From: Microlunatus parietis
GTDB taxonomy: Bacteria > Actinomycetota > Actinomycetes > Propionibacteriales > Propionibacteriaceae
Assembly (NCBI RefSeq): GCF_013407955.1
Contig: NZ_JACCBU010000001.1
Span: 5,704,001-5,768,000 of the forward strand
Length of the DNA stretch: 64,000 bases
Reading direction: 5' to 3'
The notes beneath the pieces were generated by a model. That model ran no database searches, had not been told where the DNA came from, and was given only the letters and a program-made list of their open reading frames with translations. Positions 33,590 to 41,992 of this stretch are shown piece by piece. A program made the translations under genes and the position numbers. Positions within the stretch are counted from its first letter, which is position 1. Every line of letters starts with the position of its first letter.

Positions 33590-34207
33590 GTGTTTGCACG
33601 CTCCTCCACGTTTCGCGGCATGCCGGAGAACATCGATCCTGGCATCCGATTCGTGGACGAAGAAGTCCGTCCGATGTTGGGCGCCATCGGTGGGTGTCGC
33701 GGCCTGTCCGTGCTGATCGACAGAGACTCGGGTGAATGCATCGCGACGAGTTCCTGGGACTCCGAGGAGTCGATGCGAGCCAGTATGGACGAGGTCGAAG
33801 CGATCCGGGCCCGGGCCGGCGAAGTCTTCGGTGGGTCGATTTCGGTGGACGAGTGGGAAATTGCCCTAATGCACCGCGAGCACCGTACGTCGGAAGGCTG
33901 CTGCAGTCGGGTGACCTGGGCAGACGTCGAGCCGTCCATGCCCGAAGCGGCGCTGCAGTTCATCCGCGACTCATTGCCGAAGATCGAGCAGCTGAACGGA
34001 TTCTGCAGCATCAGTGTCCTGCTCAACCGGGACACCGGTCGGTGCTGCATCACGTCGACGTACGACTCCCGCGAAGCTCTCGAGGGCAGTCGCGCCATGG
34101 CCGATCAGCTTCGCGCCGCCGCCACGGACGCTGCAGGAATGGCGATCAGGGAGGTGAGGGAGTACGAACTTGCGATGGCTCATCTGCACGTGCCAGAGCT
34201 TGTCTGA
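33590..34207 (+). CDS. Tandem antibiotic-biosynthesis-monooxygenase-like (ABM) protein
   Basis: A 205-residue protein with two similar halves: FARSSTFRGMPENIDPGIRF, then C-R-G-L-S-V-L-I-D-R-D-S-G-E-C-I-A-T-S-S-W; and in the second half F-C-S-I-S-V-L-L-N-R-D-T-G-R-C-C-I-T-S-T-Y. This is a duplicated dimeric alpha-beta-barrel fold. GTG 33590 is chosen because family members begin MFARS and GGGAGG lies 7 nt upstream. The catalytic residues of true monooxygenases are not obvious. Probably a small oxygenase or ligand-binding protein. Confidence 0.78.
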   Translation: MFARSSTFRGMPENIDPGIRFVDEEVRPMLGAIGGCRGLSVLIDRDSGECIATSSWDSEESMRASMDEVEAIRARAGEVFGGSISVDEWEIALMHREHRTSEGCCSRVTWADVEPSMPEAALQFIRDSLPKIEQLNGFCSISVLLNRDTGRCCITSTYDSREALEGSRAMADQLRAAATDAAGMAIREVREYELAMAHLHVPELV

Positions 34208-34294
34208 GTCACCACTCAGGAACGGCGGCCGGCCCTCATGTGCCTGCGCACTCACGGGGGCCGGCTCGTCGGGAACCTCGCTAAGGTGACATCC

Positions 34295-34822
34295 ATGGCT
34301 ACTCCGTACGACGTGATTGGGTCCGTGCCCTCGTTCGACCTGACCAGTGATGATCTTGCCGACGGTGCGGTGCTCGGGCAGCCGCAGGTGAGCGGGCGGA
34401 TGGGCGCCGGGGGAGCGGACCGGTCGCCGCAGCTGTCCTGGTCGGGCTTCCCGGCGGAGACGAAGTCGTTCGTGATCACCGTCTTCGACCCGGACGCCCC
34501 CACCACCAGCGGGTTCTGGCACTGGGCCGTCGCCGACGTTCCGGTGAGTACGACCTCGCTGCCGACCGACGCCGGAGCCGAGGGTGACGCGAACCTGCCG
34601 GCCGGGGCGTTCCAGCTGCGCAATGACGCCGGCTTCGCCGGTTATGTCGGTGCGGCGCCGCCCGCCGGGCACGGGCCGCACCGCTACTACATCGGCGTCC
34701 ATGCGGTCGGCGTCGCGTCGCTCGGCATCCCGGCCGAGGCGAGTTGTGCCTACCTCGGCTTCAATCTGTTCTCGCACAGCGTCGGCCGGGCCGTGATCAT
34801 GGGCACCTGGGAAGCTCGCTAG
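34295..34822 (+). CDS. YbhB/YbcL-like phosphatidylethanolamine-binding protein
   Basis: A 175-residue protein of the PEBP fold. The D-P-D-A-P motif ([16 protein letters not shown]) and the G-x-H-R-Y motif ([13 protein letters not shown]) form the anion-binding pocket and are intact. There is no signal peptide, so it is cytoplasmic like E. coli YbhB. TAAGGT (34282-34287) lies 7 nt before ATG 34295, a leaderless promoter. It stands alone; the 228 bp after it, up to 35050, show no feature I can support. Physiological role in bacteria is poorly known. Confidence 0.92.
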   Translation: MATPYDVIGSVPSFDLTSDDLADGAVLGQPQVSGRMGAGGADRSPQLSWSGFPAETKSFVITVFDPDAPTTSGFWHWAVADVPVSTTSLPTDAGAEGDANLPAGAFQLRNDAGFAGYVGAAPPAGHGPHRYYIGVHAVGVASLGIPAEASCAYLGFNLFSHSVGRAVIMGTWEAR

Positions 34823-35053
34823 GGGCTACGCGACACCAGGGTCCCGCACTCCTCGGATATTCACTGGCAGGTCGCGGCCCTGCGGGGTTACAGTCCGAAG
34901 CGGACGAGGAGGACAGTTCCGATGATCAGGATCATGTGCGAGGCCGGTCGGGTTCCCGACCGCTGACTTCGCGCTCCGATCACGAACTGTCCACTGCACC
35001 GGCTGCCCGCCTCGACGGATGCCGGCCGGTGATCACGTCTGCACCATCGGGTG

Positions 35054-35914
35054 ATGATCATGAACGGACCTGTGTCCGGCATGCGCGCGGATCCGGTGAT
35101 CACGTCGCGTACCAACAAGAAGGTGGCCGAGCTGGTACGGCTCCGGCTGCCGCGCCATCGGGCTCGCGCCGGCGCCTTCCTGATCGAGGGCTACCGGGAA
35201 CTGAGTCGAGCCCAGTCCCGGGTCGACCTGCTCGACCTCTACTACTGCCGGGCACTCTGGTCCGGCCGGCACGAGGCGGCACTGCTGGCCCGCGCCCGCG
35301 CCGGTGGCACTCGCCTGGTCGAACTCGCCGAGGAACCGTTCCGGCGGATCAGCCACCGGGACCGGCCCGACGGGCTGATCGGAGTCGGCCGGATCTTCCC
35401 GGCGCCGTTGAACGGGCTGCCCGCCCAGCACGGCTCGTTGCTCCTGGTGGTGCAGGGGATCGAGAAGCCGGGCAACCTCGGCGCCATGCTGCGCACCGCC
35501 TGTGCGGCCGGCGTCGACGGCGTGATCATCTGCGATCCGGCGACCGATCCGTACGGGCCCGGGGTGGTCCGGGCCTCGCTCGGTCATCTGTTCACCGTGC
35601 CGCTCGCGATCACCGACTCGGGCTCGGCGTTGCGCTGGTTGCAGCAGCGGGGGATCACGATCTTCGCGGGCATCCCGGACGCACCGGACGCCTCCTGGGA
35701 CGCGGACCTGACCGGGGCTGCGGCCATCGCCATCGGCAGCGAGCAGCGAGGGCTGTCGTCGCGCTGGGCCGAGGTCGCCCATCCGGTACGGATTCCGATG
35801 TCGGCCGGGCCGGCGGGTGGGCCGGACAGCCTCAACGCGGCGGTCGCGGCCGGGGTGCTGCTGTTCGAGGCGGCCCGGCAGCGGTCCGGGATCGCGGCCC
35901 CCGGGTCCGGGTGA
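35054..35914 (+). CDS. SpoU-family RNA 2'-O-methyltransferase
   Basis: A SPOUT-class methyltransferase of about 286 residues. The three SpoU motifs are present: E-K-P-G-N-L-G-A-M-L-R-T-A (motif 1), I-A-I-G-S-E-Q-R-G-L-S (motif 2) and S-L-N-A-A-V-A-A-G-V-L-L (motif 3), forming the knotted SAM site. The N-terminal substrate-binding domain (ITSRTNKKVAELVRLR) is typical of TrmH/RlmB-like enzymes. Start uncertain: ATG 35054, or ATG 35081 just before the conserved region. It modifies ribose in 23S rRNA or tRNA; the exact target is unclear. Confidence 0.9.
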   Translation: MIMNGPVSGMRADPVITSRTNKKVAELVRLRLPRHRARAGAFLIEGYRELSRAQSRVDLLDLYYCRALWSGRHEAALLARARAGGTRLVELAEEPFRRISHRDRPDGLIGVGRIFPAPLNGLPAQHGSLLLVVQGIEKPGNLGAMLRTACAAGVDGVIICDPATDPYGPGVVRASLGHLFTVPLAITDSGSALRWLQQRGITIFAGIPDAPDASWDADLTGAAAIAIGSEQRGLSSRWAEVAHPVRIPMSAGPAGGPDSLNAAVAAGVLLFEAARQRSGIAAPGSG

Positions 35915-35939
35915 ACCGGGTCCAGCCGCGAGGAATTCG

Positions 35940-37139
35940 ATGAACCCGTCGCTCCTGGTTCGCCTCTTCCTCGGCTGGATCGGTGCCCGCGCCGTCCTGC
36001 ACAACGGCTGGTGGCTGCTGGCCAGCCTGTTCATGGTGGTCGACGCGCGCCTCACTCCGGCCGAGTTGTTGATCATCGCGGCGGCCCAGGGCGTCGCCGC
36101 GGTGATCTTCGAAGTGCCGGCCGGGGTGTTCGCGGACGCGATCAGCCGCAAGGGGGCGATCGTGATCGCGCACGCCCTGATGGGGACGGCCATGATCACC
36201 ACCGGGCTGTTCGGCAGTTTCTGGCCGCTGCTGCTGTCCCAGATGCTCTGGGGCATCTCGTGGACGTTCTCCAGCGGGGCCGACGTCGCCTGGATCACCG
36301 ACGAGTTGGACCGGCCGGCCATGATCACCTCGGTGCTCACCCGGCAGGCCCGCTGGCAGCTGGCCGGGGCCGCGGTCGGCATGATCACGCTGGGCGGGCT
36401 CGGCATCCTGGTCGGCCGGCAGACCGGCATCGTCGTGGCCGGCGTCGCGATGCTGGTGCTCGGTGTCGTCGTCGCCGTCACGTTCCCAGAGCGCAACTTC
36501 ACGCCGGTCCGGACCGGCCACCTGCGCGCCGCCCTGGGCATCGCCCGCCGCGGTGCCCGGCTGGCGCTGCGCGACCGTACCCTGTTCGCGTTGGTGATCG
36601 TCACCGTGCTGGTCAACGGCGCCGCCGACTCGTTCGGCCGGATCTACCCGGTCCGGCTGGCCGAGCTCGGCTTCCCGTCCACCCGGGACGGCACGCTCTG
36701 GTTCACGCTGCTCGGCATCGCCGGCCTGATCACCGGCGCGCTCGCCCTGCTCGCCGTCGAGCGCCGCATCGAGGGCGAACGCGGCGCCCGCACCGCGCTG
36801 ATCATGGCCTGCGGAGCGGCCGCCGCCGGGCTGACTCTGCTGGCGCTGGCGCCGAACCTGACCTGGGCCGTACTGGCGGTCCTGATCGCCTCCGGCGCCG
36901 CGCTGCCCTTGATCCGTACGGTCACGACGATCTGGGTGAATCGCCGGGCCACCAGCGACGTCCGGGCCACCGTGCACTCGTTCCTCGCCCAGGCCGAGTA
37001 CGTCGGCGAGATCGCCTGCACCTCCGTCCTCGCGGCGATCGCCGGCCTGGCCGGCCTGACCGGAGCCCTGCTCCCCGCGGCAGGGCTGTTCCTGATCAGC
37101 ATCCTGGTCCTGACCGCCCGCAACGACAACGCTCCCTGA
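35940..37139 (+). CDS. MFS transporter
   Basis: A 399-residue membrane protein with about 11-12 predicted helices. The loop between helices 2 and 3 reads V-F-A-D-A-I-S-R-K-G, a version of the MFS motif A. The start at ATG 35940 has GAGGAA 6 nt upstream and removes a Pro/Gly-rich extension overlapping the methyltransferase gene. It ends in a terminator shared with nrdB. Probably an exporter by subgroup (similar to MFS proteins lacking a sugar signature); substrate unknown. Confidence 0.88.
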   Translation: MNPSLLVRLFLGWIGARAVLHNGWWLLASLFMVVDARLTPAELLIIAAAQGVAAVIFEVPAGVFADAISRKGAIVIAHALMGTAMITTGLFGSFWPLLLSQMLWGISWTFSSGADVAWITDELDRPAMITSVLTRQARWQLAGAAVGMITLGGLGILVGRQTGIVVAGVAMLVLGVVVAVTFPERNFTPVRTGHLRAALGIARRGARLALRDRTLFALVIVTVLVNGAADSFGRIYPVRLAELGFPSTRDGTLWFTLLGIAGLITGALALLAVERRIEGERGARTALIMACGAAAAGLTLLALAPNLTWAVLAVLIASGAALPLIRTVTTIWVNRRATSDVRATVHSFLAQAEYVGEIACTSVLAAIAGLAGLTGALLPAAGLFLISILVLTARNDNAP

Positions 37140-37167
37140 ACCCTGCCGGAGGGCAGGATCAGGGAGC
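37131..37167. terminator. Bidirectional terminator between MFS and nrdB genes
   Basis: Nested inverted repeat: GCTCCCTGA (37131-37139) pairs with TCAGGGAGC (37159-37167), and inside it CCTGCC (37142-37147) pairs with GGCAGG (37152-37157). It lies between convergent genes and overlaps the MFS stop codon. Confidence 0.85.
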
Positions 37168-37178
37168 GTCGGCGGTGA

Positions 37179-38162
37179 TCACTTGGCGCGGGCGTTGACC
37201 TCATACGACGTGTTGATCGACTCGAAGAAGTTGACCAACTGCAGCGTGTCGTTGGCGGTCGCCATCCACTTGGCCGGGTTGGTCACGTTGTACTCGGACT
37301 CGAAGCCGAGCTCCTCGAGGCGCCGGTCGGCCAGATACTTCACGTACTGGTTGATGTAGTCGGCGTTCATGCCCAGGATCCCGTTGGGCAACAGATCCCG
37401 GTTGTACGCCTCCTCCATCTCGACCGCCTTCAAGATCATCCCGCGGATCTCCTCGGCGAACTCCTCGGTGCCGACCTCGGGGTTCTCGTCCAGCACGGTC
37501 AAGATCAGGTTGATCCCGAACTTCAGGTGCAGGCTCTCGTCCCGGACGATCCAGTCGATCAAGGAACCGAAGTTGCGCAGCAGGTTCCGCTGCCGGAACG
37601 AGAGTGCCACCATGAAGCCGGAGTAGAACCAGATCCCTTCCAGGATCACGTTGTACGCAACGAGATTCCGGACGAAGTCCTGCTTGCCCTCGACGGTGGA
37701 GATGTCCAGGGTCTGCTCGGTCATCCGGCGGATGAAGTTGACCTCGAACTGCTCCTTGGCGGCCATCGACGGCACGCTGATGTGCGACTCGTAGGCCGCC
37801 GCCCGGTCGATCGGGAACGTCTCCAGCACGTACTCGAAGGCCATGCAGTGGTTGGCCTCCTCCCACATCTGCTTCGCCAGATACAGGTGGCACTCGGCCG
37901 AGTTCACGTACGGATACACCCCGAACGCCAGCGCCTTGTTCACCAGGAGCTCGTTCGGATTGAAGTAGCTCATCAGGTGCGTCAGCGCGTGCCGTTCGTC
38001 GTCCGTCATCCGGCCGAAGTCGCTCAGATCCTCGCCGAGCTGGACCTCGTGCGGGAACCAGGTGTTGGCCACCGCCTGGTTGTAGAGCTCGTACGCCCAT
38101 GGATACGTCACGGGCTTCAGCAGCAGCCCTTCGGTGATCCCGGTCCCCAGAATCGATGTCAT
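37179..38162 (-). CDS. nrdB: Class I ribonucleotide reductase beta subunit (R2), Phe at the radical position
   Basis: Generates the oxidant that starts nucleotide reduction by NrdA. ATG 38162 is chosen because GGAAGGA lies about 7 nt upstream; the earlier ATG 38168 is too close. All six metal ligands are present: E71, E102, H105, E175, E209 and H212, with spacings (31 and 34 residues) equal to those of E. coli R2. The residue four after H105 is F109, where the radical Tyr normally sits (EANHCMAFEY). A Glu as first ligand together with Phe matches the class Ic Mn/Fe type known from Chlamydia. Tyr111, two residues on, is an alternative. Downstream of nrdA by 49 bp. Confidence 0.94.
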   Translation of the reverse strand: MTSILGTGITEGLLLKPVTYPWAYELYNQAVANTWFPHEVQLGEDLSDFGRMTDDERHALTHLMSYFNPNELLVNKALAFGVYPYVNSAECHLYLAKQMWEEANHCMAFEYVLETFPIDRAAAYESHISVPSMAAKEQFEVNFIRRMTEQTLDISTVEGKQDFVRNLVAYNVILEGIWFYSGFMVALSFRQRNLLRNFGSLIDWIVRDESLHLKFGINLILTVLDENPEVGTEEFAEEIRGMILKAVEMEEAYNRDLLPNGILGMNADYINQYVKYLADRRLEELGFESEYNVTNPAKWMATANDTLQLVNFFESINTSYEVNARAK

Positions 38163-38211
38163 CGCCATTCCTTCCCACGTGGTGCCGCGACCGAGTCTGA
38201 CAGGTACCGGC

Positions 38212-40998
38212 CTACTGGCAGGAATCGCATTGCACCAGGTCCTGCGGGTCGATCAGGTCGAGGTCGTTCACCGAGATGGCCGGCGTCACGGACAGCTGCA
38301 CGGCCCGGGCCGGCCGCGCGACGGACTCGCTCTCGGACTGCACCGGCTTGGTCGCCTGCGCGGTGGCGGCACGTTCGGCCGCGGTGGGCCGGTGCGCCGT
38401 GACGGCCTGCGCCTCGGCGGACTGTGTTTCGACTGTCTGGGGCCGCTGCACCGAGACCGCGTCGACCGTCTCGGCTGCCGCGACCGCGGGCACCTCGGAC
38501 GCCGTGGCGGGGGAGGTCGGGGTACGGCCGCCGGAGCGCCCGAAGCCGAACCCGCGCCGCGCCGGGGTGCTCTTGGTCGAGCCGCCGTCGGCCTCGGCCG
38601 GGGCCGACCCGCCGCGCAGCTCGGCCGCCTTGTTCACCTTCACGGTGCTCTGCTCGGCGGTGTGCCGCGGCATCATGTGCAGGTAGTACGTCGTCTTGAC
38701 GCCCTTGTCCCAGGCCGCGCTGTACAGGTCGACCATCTCGCCGACGTCCCGGCTGGCCAGGTAGATGTTGCGGCTGATCGCCTGGTCGATCCACTTCTGC
38801 GCCCGCGCGGCCACGTTGATGAACGCGTACGGGGACAGCTGGAACGACGTCCGGTAGATCTTCTTCAACTCCTCCGGCACGATGTCGATCTTGGACACGT
38901 CGCCCTGGGCGCGCAGCAGGTCGTCGCGGACCTGCTCCCAGAGGCCGTACTCCTTGAGATCCTTGACCAGGTTGCGATTTACCTCGAGGAACTTGCCCGA
39001 CGAGGTGGCCCGGCTGAAGATCTGCGAGAACTGCGGATCCAGGCCCGGGGTGGTGCCGGCGACCAGGCCGATCGAGGCGGTCGGGGCGATCGCCATCAGG
39101 GTGGCGTTGCGGATGCCGCCCTTGACCTTGGTACGCAGAGCGTCCCAGTCCAGCCGGGTGGTCCGGTCGACGTCGACCTTCACGCCGCGGTCCCGCTCCA
39201 GCTCGTCGATCGTGTCGAACGGGACCATGCCCTTCGACCAGCGCGAACCCGGGAAGTTCGAGTACGCCCCGCGCTCACGGGCCAGGTCGGCGCTCTCGTC
39301 GATCGCGTGGTAGCTGACGAACTCCATGATCTCGTCGGCCAGCGCGTAGCTCTGCTCGCTCTCGTACGAGTAGCCCATCCGCTCCACCACGTCGGTGAAG
39401 CCCATCACGCCGAGCCCGATGGCCCGGTTGTCGGCATTGGACCGCTCCGACTCCGGCACCGAGGAGATGGTGATGTCGATCAGGTTGTCCAGCTGCCGTA
39501 CGGCGGAGCGGGCGGACTGGCGCAGCCGGTCCCAGTCGATCCGGGCCTGCGGGCCGGAGCCGCGCAGGTGCTTGGACAGGTTGATCGAGGCCAGGTTGCA
39601 GACCGCGACGTTGTCCCGGTCCTGCGGCAGGCAGACCTCGGTGCACAGGTTGGACAGGTGGATCGTCCCGGTGTTGTTGTTCAGCGCCCGGGTGTTGATC
39701 GTGTCCTTCCAGGTCAGCCACGGGTGCGACGTGGTCTGCAGGGAGATCAGGATCGCCTGGAACTGCTCCCGGGCCCGAATCTTCTTGAACCGCTTGATCT
39801 CGCCGGCTTCGGCCATCCGGATGTATTCGGCGTAGCGCTGGGAGAACGCGGCCCCGTACAGCTCGGTCAGGTCCTCGACCTCCAGCGGGTCGAACAGGTA
39901 CCAGTCCTCGTCGTTGCGCACCCGCTTCATGAACTCGTCGGAGATCCAGACCGCGGTGTTGGCGGTCCGGGTGCGGCGGTACGGGTCGCCGGCGTTCTGC
40001 CGGAGATCGAGGAACTGCGGGAAGTCGAGGTGCCAGTTCTCCATGTAGAAGCAGAGCGCGCCGAACTTCTTGCCGCCACGAGACACCGCCCGCAGGGTGG
40101 AGTCGATCGTGTGCATGAACGGGATCGGGCCGGTCGAGGTGGTGTTGTTGGACCGGATCGGCGAGCCCTCGCTGCGCAGCTTGGACACCGAGAGGCCGAT
40201 CCCGCCGGTGCCCTTGGTCAGCCACATCACGTCGCGAACGGACTTCGCGATGTGCTCGATGTCGTCCTCCATCTGCATGACGAAGCAGTTGGAGAGCTGG
40301 GCGTACGAGGTGCCGGCGTTCACCAGCGTCGAGCCGGCGGCCAGGTATTCCAGCCGGGACATGCCCTCGTAGAAGCCGAGCGCGGCCTCGGTCGGGTCCT
40401 CCTCGTTGAGCGAGAGGCCCATCGACACCCGCATCCAGAAGTACTGCGGCACCTCGAGCGGGTTCCGATCATGATCACTGATCATGTAACGGGTCCGCAT
40501 GGTCTGCACGCCGATGTAGCGGAGCAGGTCGTCGCGGGTCGGATCCAGCGCCGCGGCCAGCCGCTCCAGGTCGAACATCTCGCTGCCCAGCCGGGGATCC
40601 AGCAGGCCGCGCTCGATCGCGTCGCTCAGGTAGTCGGCGAACCGCAGCCGGTGCAGCGCCTGGATCGTCTCGGGCGCCGAGTCGCCGAACAGGTCGTTGG
40701 TCTCGCCGAGCACTCGCTTGTAGAGGGTCTTGATCAACAGCCGGGCGGCGATCGTGTCGAACGCCGGATCGTCCTTCACGTTCTGCAGCGCGATGCCGAT
40801 CACGGCCTCGTCCAGCTGCTCCGTGGTGATCTTGTCGAACAGCGTGATCTCGAGCTCGGACTGGATCTGGGTAGCCCGCTTGATGGCGTCGTCGAGGCCG
40901 CGTGCGGCGTCCTCGATGGAGCGGGCGATCTCGTACCCGTCGTACTGCTGAAGGCCCCCGTCACGCTTGACGACTCGGATCTCACTGGTCACGGTCAT
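38212..40998 (-). CDS. nrdA: Class I ribonucleotide reductase alpha subunit
   Basis: Reduces ribonucleotides to deoxyribonucleotides. The start at 40998 has AGGGAGGATC upstream and gives 928 residues. The N-terminal ATP cone (VVKRDGGLQQYDGYEIARSI) provides allosteric activity control. The catalytic core shows NTAVWISDEFM and PTASIGLVAGTTPGLDPQF-type motifs and the LSNLCTEV cysteine region. The C-terminus ends C-D-S-C-Q, the redox-active pair that is re-reduced by thioredoxin-like proteins. Before it lies a low-complexity Ala/Glu/Thr-rich tail of about 110 residues that acts as a flexible arm. nrdB follows 49 bp later, forming an operon. Confidence 0.96.
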   Translation of the reverse strand: MTVTSEIRVVKRDGGLQQYDGYEIARSIEDAARGLDDAIKRATQIQSELEITLFDKITTEQLDEAVIGIALQNVKDDPAFDTIAARLLIKTLYKRVLGETNDLFGDSAPETIQALHRLRFADYLSDAIERGLLDPRLGSEMFDLERLAAALDPTRDDLLRYIGVQTMRTRYMISDHDRNPLEVPQYFWMRVSMGLSLNEEDPTEAALGFYEGMSRLEYLAAGSTLVNAGTSYAQLSNCFVMQMEDDIEHIAKSVRDVMWLTKGTGGIGLSVSKLRSEGSPIRSNNTTSTGPIPFMHTIDSTLRAVSRGGKKFGALCFYMENWHLDFPQFLDLRQNAGDPYRRTRTANTAVWISDEFMKRVRNDEDWYLFDPLEVEDLTELYGAAFSQRYAEYIRMAEAGEIKRFKKIRAREQFQAILISLQTTSHPWLTWKDTINTRALNNNTGTIHLSNLCTEVCLPQDRDNVAVCNLASINLSKHLRGSGPQARIDWDRLRQSARSAVRQLDNLIDITISSVPESERSNADNRAIGLGVMGFTDVVERMGYSYESEQSYALADEIMEFVSYHAIDESADLARERGAYSNFPGSRWSKGMVPFDTIDELERDRGVKVDVDRTTRLDWDALRTKVKGGIRNATLMAIAPTASIGLVAGTTPGLDPQFSQIFSRATSSGKFLEVNRNLVKDLKEYGLWEQVRDDLLRAQGDVSKIDIVPEELKKIYRTSFQLSPYAFINVAARAQKWIDQAISRNIYLASRDVGEMVDLYSAAWDKGVKTTYYLHMMPRHTAEQSTVKVNKAAELRGGSAPAEADGGSTKSTPARRGFGFGRSGGRTPTSPATASEVPAVAAAETVDAVSVQRPQTVETQSAEAQAVTAHRPTAAERAATAQATKPVQSESESVARPARAVQLSVTPAISVNDLDLIDPQDLVQCDSCQ

Positions 40999-41044
40999 GT
41001 TGGGGATCCTCCCTACCTGTAGTGGCTGTTTGGCGCGAAGACCA

Positions 41045-41054
41045 CCATATATGG
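41045..41054. promoter_or_regulatory. Palindrome upstream of nrdA, possible NrdR-type site
   Basis: CCATATATGG is a perfect 10-bp palindrome 47 bp before the nrdA start, in an otherwise GC-rich region. NrdR boxes have an ATAT-rich palindromic core, but they come in pairs one to three turns apart and no clear second copy is visible, so the assignment is weak. Confidence 0.35.
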
Positions 41055-41286
41055 AAATGACAGGTTTGTAACTACCCAGTCGCCGCGAATTCGCCCGGCC
41101 GCCGCGCGGCACGCTCAGCGGACCCCTGAGAACCTGCGGAAACCTGCTCGACGGGCCCGCGCGGAGGCCTCCGGACGAGTGGTGGAACTCACGTCGGACG
41201 GCCCGGACGGGCCGCCGCCCGGTGCCGGAGGGGAGGTCCGGCACCGGGCGGCGGGAGGGGGAGGAAACGTGGTCGGTGGGGAGGGG

Positions 41287-41856
41287 TCAGCGGCGCCCCG
41301 GTCCGGCCGGGATGACGCCGGCCTCGGCGGCCTTGACCACCGCGTCGGCCTCGGCCTGGGTCAGGGTGCCGGCCTCGACCGCCTCGGCCAGCCGCTCCTT
41401 CAGCGCGGCGATGCCGTCGGCCCGGGCGGCCTCGCGCAGTTCGGTGAGCGCCTTTTCCACTGCGGCCTGCTCGACGCCCAGCTTCTCGGCGAGCAGCTTG
41501 GTCAGCTGCTGCTGCCGCTCCTCCCGGGACGGTCGGTCGTCCGGATCGGCGTCCCGGTCGGGGCGCAGCTCCTGGAACGCGGCGCGGAGCGCCTCGTCGA
41601 CCAAGGCCTCGTCGAGCCCGAGCTTCTCCGCCAGCTCGGGCGCCGCGAAGACCCCGCCGGGTCCGGTGTGGCGCACCGGACCGGTCCGGTCGTCCGGCGC
41701 CTTCCTGGGATCGGCCGACGGGGTGCCGCTCGCCGACGGGCCGGCGCTCGGAGTGGGCGTCGGTTCGGCCGCGGCGACTCCGGTGCCGGCGACGATCCCG
41801 GTCACGGCCAGTGCGCTGCCGGCGATCGCGGCGGCGACGGTGGTCTTGGATCTCAT
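41287..41856 (-). CDS. Secreted helical protein with duplicated module
   Basis: A 189-residue protein. A Sec signal peptide covers residues 1-30 (RSKTTVAAAIAGSALAVTG, then A-A-A-E). A Pro/Ser/Thr-rich linker follows. The rest is helical and contains two copies of a module A-E-K-L-G-(L/V)-(D/E)-x-A-x-V-(D/E)-x-A-L, at about residues 83-100 and 128-145. Similar modules occur in secreted actinobacterial proteins of unknown function. The gene stands alone and is divergent from malQ. Confidence 0.72.
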   Translation of the reverse strand: MRSKTTVAAAIAGSALAVTGIVAGTGVAAAEPTPTPSAGPSASGTPSADPRKAPDDRTGPVRHTGPGGVFAAPELAEKLGLDEALVDEALRAAFQELRPDRDADPDDRPSREERQQQLTKLLAEKLGVEQAAVEKALTELREAARADGIAALKERLAEAVEAGTLTQAEADAVVKAAEAGVIPAGPGRR

Positions 41857-41992
41857 GCGATGGTTCTCCCTTGTTGTCGTGGTGGAGATCCCCAGGTGAG
41901 TGGCGGAGGCTGGCATCGGGCTGGGTTCGGGCTGGCCGGCGCCTGTGGGTTGCTGTGGGTGGACTCCGGTCCGGGCATGCCAGGATGGCGTC

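Noticed and set aside
34888-35118. Minus-strand frame ending in a hydrophobic stretch, possible small membrane protein
   Set aside because: Only about 15 hydrophobic residues after an internal Met, no ribosome binding site, and it overlaps the methyltransferase gene.
38134-41022. Long plus-strand open frame opposite nrdA and nrdB
   Set aside because: Antisense shadow of well-conserved genes; its composition (Val/Gly/Arg/His) mirrors the complement of GC-rich codons and it has no ribosome binding site or known motif.
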